Of a stretch of 15,256 nucleotides of DNA, positions 13,524 to 15,256 are shown one piece after another. How positions within the stretch are numbered: position 1 is the stretch's first letter; each line of letters begins with the position of its first letter. The position numbers and the translations under genes are program-made. The notes beneath the pieces were generated by a model. That model had not been told where the DNA came from. It searched no databases and worked only from the letters and a program-made list of their open reading frames with translations. Source of the DNA: Bacillota bacterium (GTDB lineage: Bacteria > Bacillota > Clostridia > Peptostreptococcales > Anaerovoracaceae); contig JABUTE010000179.1 of NCBI GenBank assembly GCA_021443825.1, positions 1 to 15,256 of the forward strand, written 5' to 3'.

Positions 13524-13560
13524 AAATATTTTTAATAAATTTTAAGAGAATGCCCTGTTC

Positions 13561-14133
13561 TTACCAGTTGATCAGATCAGACCTCTTCAGGGCGCTGTAT
13601 AAGGCAGGCCATACGACCGTTACCACGATGACCGAGGCAATAGCATTGACCAGCGTCGCAGCCGATCCGATCTTTGCAAGAGTCTTGGCCAGATCCTGCG
13701 GTGTGCCGATGAGATAGGTCTTATAGAAGTAGCCGAAGATGGGATCTAAGAATACATTGACGCCCAGACCGGCTACGGAAGAAAGCAGCGCGACCCTGGT
13801 CTGTTCCGCTGCCGTTTTCTTTTCGGTCTTGCCCAGCTTTCCGGCAATGCCGCCTGCGATCAGGCCGATGACCATCTTCAGAATAAAGGTCTTGGGAGCA
13901 GATGTGAGATAACCGGCAGTCACGTCGGCAAGGGTAAGGCCCAAAGCGCCGGCAAGGCCGCCCCAGGCTCCGCCGCAAAGAAGCGCGCCCAATACGACTA
14001 CTGCGTTGCCAAGGTGAATGGCGGTACGCTCGGTTCCTACCGGAATGTCGATGCGAAGAAACTGAAAGGCGATATAGGCAAGGGCCGCGATCAGGGCGCA
14101 TTGGGTAAGACGGATCATCTTTTTGTTTTTCAT
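13561..14133 (-). CDS. ECF transporter S component, possibly for vitamin B6
   Basis: The 190-residue membrane protein with about six hydrophobic segments has the Lys/Arg-rich start, the small-residue first helix (LIAALAYIA) that S components use to contact the T subunit, and GALLCGGAWGGLAGALG with YLTSAPKTFILKMVIGLIAG. These are typical of the PF07155-type (formerly DUF1393) substrate-binding subunits. It would bind a vitamin and work with ECF T and A subunits encoded elsewhere. The divergent MocR-type regulator, which in other bacteria controls PLP synthesis or pyridoxine uptake, points to vitamin B6 (a PdxU-like role); this is inference from context. The GGAGGAT site 7 nt ahead supports the start. 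Confidence 0.87.
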   Translation of the reverse strand: MKNKKMIRLTQCALIAALAYIAFQFLRIDIPVGTERTAIHLGNAVVVLGALLCGGAWGGLAGALGLTLADVTAGYLTSAPKTFILKMVIGLIAGGIAGKLGKTEKKTAAEQTRVALLSSVAGLGVNVFLDPIFGYFYKTYLIGTPQDLAKTLAKIGSAATLVNAIASVIVVTVVWPALYSALKRSDLINW

Positions 14134-14156
14134 TTGATATCCTCCGATCGTTTGAT

Positions 14157-14178
14157 CCGGCAGAAAAACGTCTGCCGG
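14157..14178 (-). promoter_or_regulatory. Hairpin in the ECF gene leader
   Basis: A perfect 8-bp stem CCGGCAGA/TCTGCCGG (14157-14164 with 14171-14178) with a 6-nt loop is just ahead of the ECF ribosome site. No U-tract follows. It may be a leader hairpin or a protein site. Confidence 0.5.
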
Positions 14179-14191
14179 GAATGAGAATCGC

Positions 14192-14220
14192 TTGTTGTTT
14201 TATCTGTTATATGTTTTAAT
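14192..14220 (+). promoter_or_regulatory. Probable promoter of the MocR-type gene
   Basis: -35-like TTGTTG (14192-14197), 17-nt spacer, extended -10 TGTTTTAAT with hexamer TTTAAT at 14215-14220. Start expected near 14227. On the opposite strand TATAAC (14211-14206) is a possible -10 for the ECF gene. Confidence 0.55.
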
Positions 14221-14227
14221 ACAAATA

Positions 14228-14247
14228 TGGATATATTAAAATATCCA
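14228..14247. promoter_or_regulatory. 20-bp palindrome, candidate MocR operator
   Basis: TGGATAT-ATTAAA-ATATCCA is a perfect inverted repeat of 7 bp arms. It begins at the expected start point of the MocR gene and covers the -35 position of the ECF promoter, where one regulator could repress itself and control the transporter. Confidence 0.5.
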
Positions 14248-14306
14248 GTTTTATTTATTTTTATATGATCAGATAAGAGAGAAGCCCTCAGGCAGAGGAG
14301 ATCGGA

Positions 14307-15256
14307 ATGAAACTGGAGATCGACAAAAACGAAAAAAAACCTGCCTATCTGCAGCTGTATGAGCAGCTGCGCCGGCAGATCCTCAGCGGCGATCTGCCCG
14401 AAGGAACAAAGCTTCCCTCCAAGCGGACCATGGCTGCCGAGCAGGAGATCAGCGTCATCACCGTCGACCATGCCATGGAGCTGCTGGAAGCCGAGGGCTA
14501 TATCGAGATCCGCCCGCGGAGCGGCTATTTCGTCATCTATAGCGACACCGACGGCTTTTCGGAAACGGTGCCGCTGCGGCCCATGCTTTCGGATGCGGCC
14601 CCTTTGCCTGAGCCGGAAGAGATGCGCCGGGAGCTGCCGCCCTTTCCTTTTTCCACCTATGCAAAGGCCATGCGAAGGGTCATCGCCGAATACGGGCCTG
14701 CCCTGCTGATCAAATCGCCCAACAACGGCTGCCTGCAGCTTCGCACGGCGATCTCCGACTATCTGAAGGAAAACCGGGGCATTGAGGCCGAGCCGGAGCA
14801 GATCGTCATCGGGGCCGGCGCCGAGTATCTGTACGGCCTTCTGGTGCACATTCTGGGGCGAAACCTGGTCTATGCCATCGAAGAGCCTTCGTACGAAAAG
14901 ATCCGGCAGGTCTATGAGGCCAACGATGTGTTGCTGGAGCATCTGCCGCTGGGGCCCGACGGCATCCGCAGCGAGGCTCTTTGGGGGGCGCAGGCCCGGG
15001 TGCTGCACATCACGCCCTACCGCAGCTATCCCAGCGGCGTTACGGCCAGCGCCGCCAAGCGCCGGGAATATATCCGCTGGGCAGAGCAGCAGCCGGTCAG
15101 ATACATCATCGAAGACGATGTGGAATCGGAGTTTACCCCCTCGACTAAAACGGAAGAAACGGTCTATTCCCTGTCGAAAAAAGGCTGCGTGATCTATCTC
15201 AATACCTTTACCAAGACCATCGCGCCGTCGGTGCGCGCCGGCTACATGGTGCTTCC
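14307..15256 (+). CDS. MocR-type regulator (GntR HTH plus aminotransferase domain), 3' end outside window
   Basis: The frame is open from ATG 14307 (AGAGGAG site 6 nt ahead) to the window end, 316 codons. Residues 13-75 are a GntR winged HTH (AYLQLYEQLRRQILSG, LPSKRTMAAEQEIS, LEAEGYIEIRPRSGYFV). After a linker, a fold-type I aminotransferase domain begins near residue 110: NNGCLQLRTAISDYLKE, IVIGAGAEYLYGLL, YPSGVTASAAKRREYI, IIEDDVESEF, and the PLP lysine motif TFTKTIAPSVRAGY with K303. Such proteins sense PLP or its adducts and regulate PLP synthesis, vitamin B6 uptake or amino-compound use. The divergent ECF gene is its likely target. One oddity: the position that is Tyr in the usual EDDY motif is Val272 here. 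Confidence 0.92.
   Translation, partial: MKLEIDKNEKKPAYLQLYEQLRRQILSGDLPEGTKLPSKRTMAAEQEISVITVDHAMELLEAEGYIEIRPRSGYFVIYSDTDGFSETVPLRPMLSDAAPLPEPEEMRRELPPFPFSTYAKAMRRVIAEYGPALLIKSPNNGCLQLRTAISDYLKENRGIEAEPEQIVIGAGAEYLYGLLVHILGRNLVYAIEEPSYEKIRQVYEANDVLLEHLPLGPDGIRSEALWGAQARVLHITPYRSYPSGVTASAAKRREYIRWAEQQPVRYIIEDDVESEFTPSTKTEETVYSLSKKGCVIYLNTFTKTIAPSVRAGYMVL

Larger units (their letters stand above)
12961..13560 (-). other. 600-bp region without protein genes, rich in hairpins
   Basis: Between the ECF and serine hydrolase genes (both leftward) no open frame has a ribosome site or recognisable product. It contains, from right to left, the ECF terminator, a -10-like TATAAT, several hairpins including GCACC-ttta-type (13425-13442) and a GUAA-loop hairpin, a strong terminator at 13158-13179 and another at 13021-13043. 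The 13260-13350 part is U-rich on the minus strand and has three hexamer repeats CTGAAC/CTGAAA/CTGAAA (13272-13289, plus-strand reading). A candidate non-coding transcript is listed separately. Confidence 0.6.

Noticed and set aside
14130..15008. 292-codon minus-strand open frame opposite the MocR gene
   Set aside because: The plus strand encodes an unmistakable GntR plus aminotransferase protein; the minus frame is a shadow.
1..15256. Insertion sequences, phage genes, tRNA genes or CRISPR arrays
   Set aside because: I found no transposase, integrase, tRNA-like cloverleaf with conserved TTCRA loop, or regular repeat-spacer array.

Overview
The window looks like a chromosomal segment of a moderately GC-rich member of the Clostridia (Bacillota). 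Supporting signs are strong AGGAGG-type ribosome sites, extended -10 promoters, GC-rich hairpin terminators, a 'stalk'-domain secreted protein, a DUF362/ferredoxin protein, an ECF-type vitamin transporter component, and a selenium gene set of the type found in Sec-using Clostridia. I cannot name the species.

Layout. Positions 1-1009 hold the C-terminal part of a Zn/Cd/Pb-type P-type ATPase (+). Positions 1162-2254 hold two minus-strand genes, a secreted copper-amine-oxidase-like stalk protein and a two-CBS-domain protein. The CBS gene has its own promoter and a structured 5' leader of about 130 nt. Positions 2589-3716 encode a DUF362 protein with two [4Fe-4S] motifs (+), ending in a terminator shared with the next operon. 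Positions 3828-8814 form the core of the window, a selenium-supply divergon. A cysteine-desulfurase-like gene and an overlapping LysR regulator read leftward. A YedE-type membrane protein, a TusA-like protein, a DUF3343 putative Se/S carrier and selD read rightward. selD contains an in-frame UGA (7813-7815) that must be read as selenocysteine, with a fitting bacterial SECIS hairpin right after it, so the true gene begins at 7768. Positions 8898-12960 (minus strand) carry an AlaX-type alanyl-tRNA editing protein, an RluB/RsuA-type pseudouridine synthase and a large beta-lactamase-family serine hydrolase. About 600 bp without a protein gene follows (12961-13560), with several hairpin terminators and a possible non-coding transcript. 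Positions 13561-15256 hold an ECF transporter S component (minus) divergent from a MocR-type (GntR plus aminotransferase) regulator (plus) that runs off the end.

How the genes work together. The selenium cluster reads as one pathway. YedE would bring in a selenium (or sulfur) species, the desulfurase-like enzyme would mobilise Se/S, the TusA-like and DUF3343 proteins would carry it as a bound per-sulfide/selenide, and SelD would make selenophosphate for Sec-tRNA or selenouridine. The LysR protein, translationally coupled to the desulfurase, probably controls both arms; a T-N11-A dyad sits just upstream of the yedE -10. The ECF/MocR pair suggests PLP-sensing control of vitamin B6 uptake, with a 20-bp palindrome between the genes as candidate operator. 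These pathway roles are inferred from family and context, not shown by the sequence alone.
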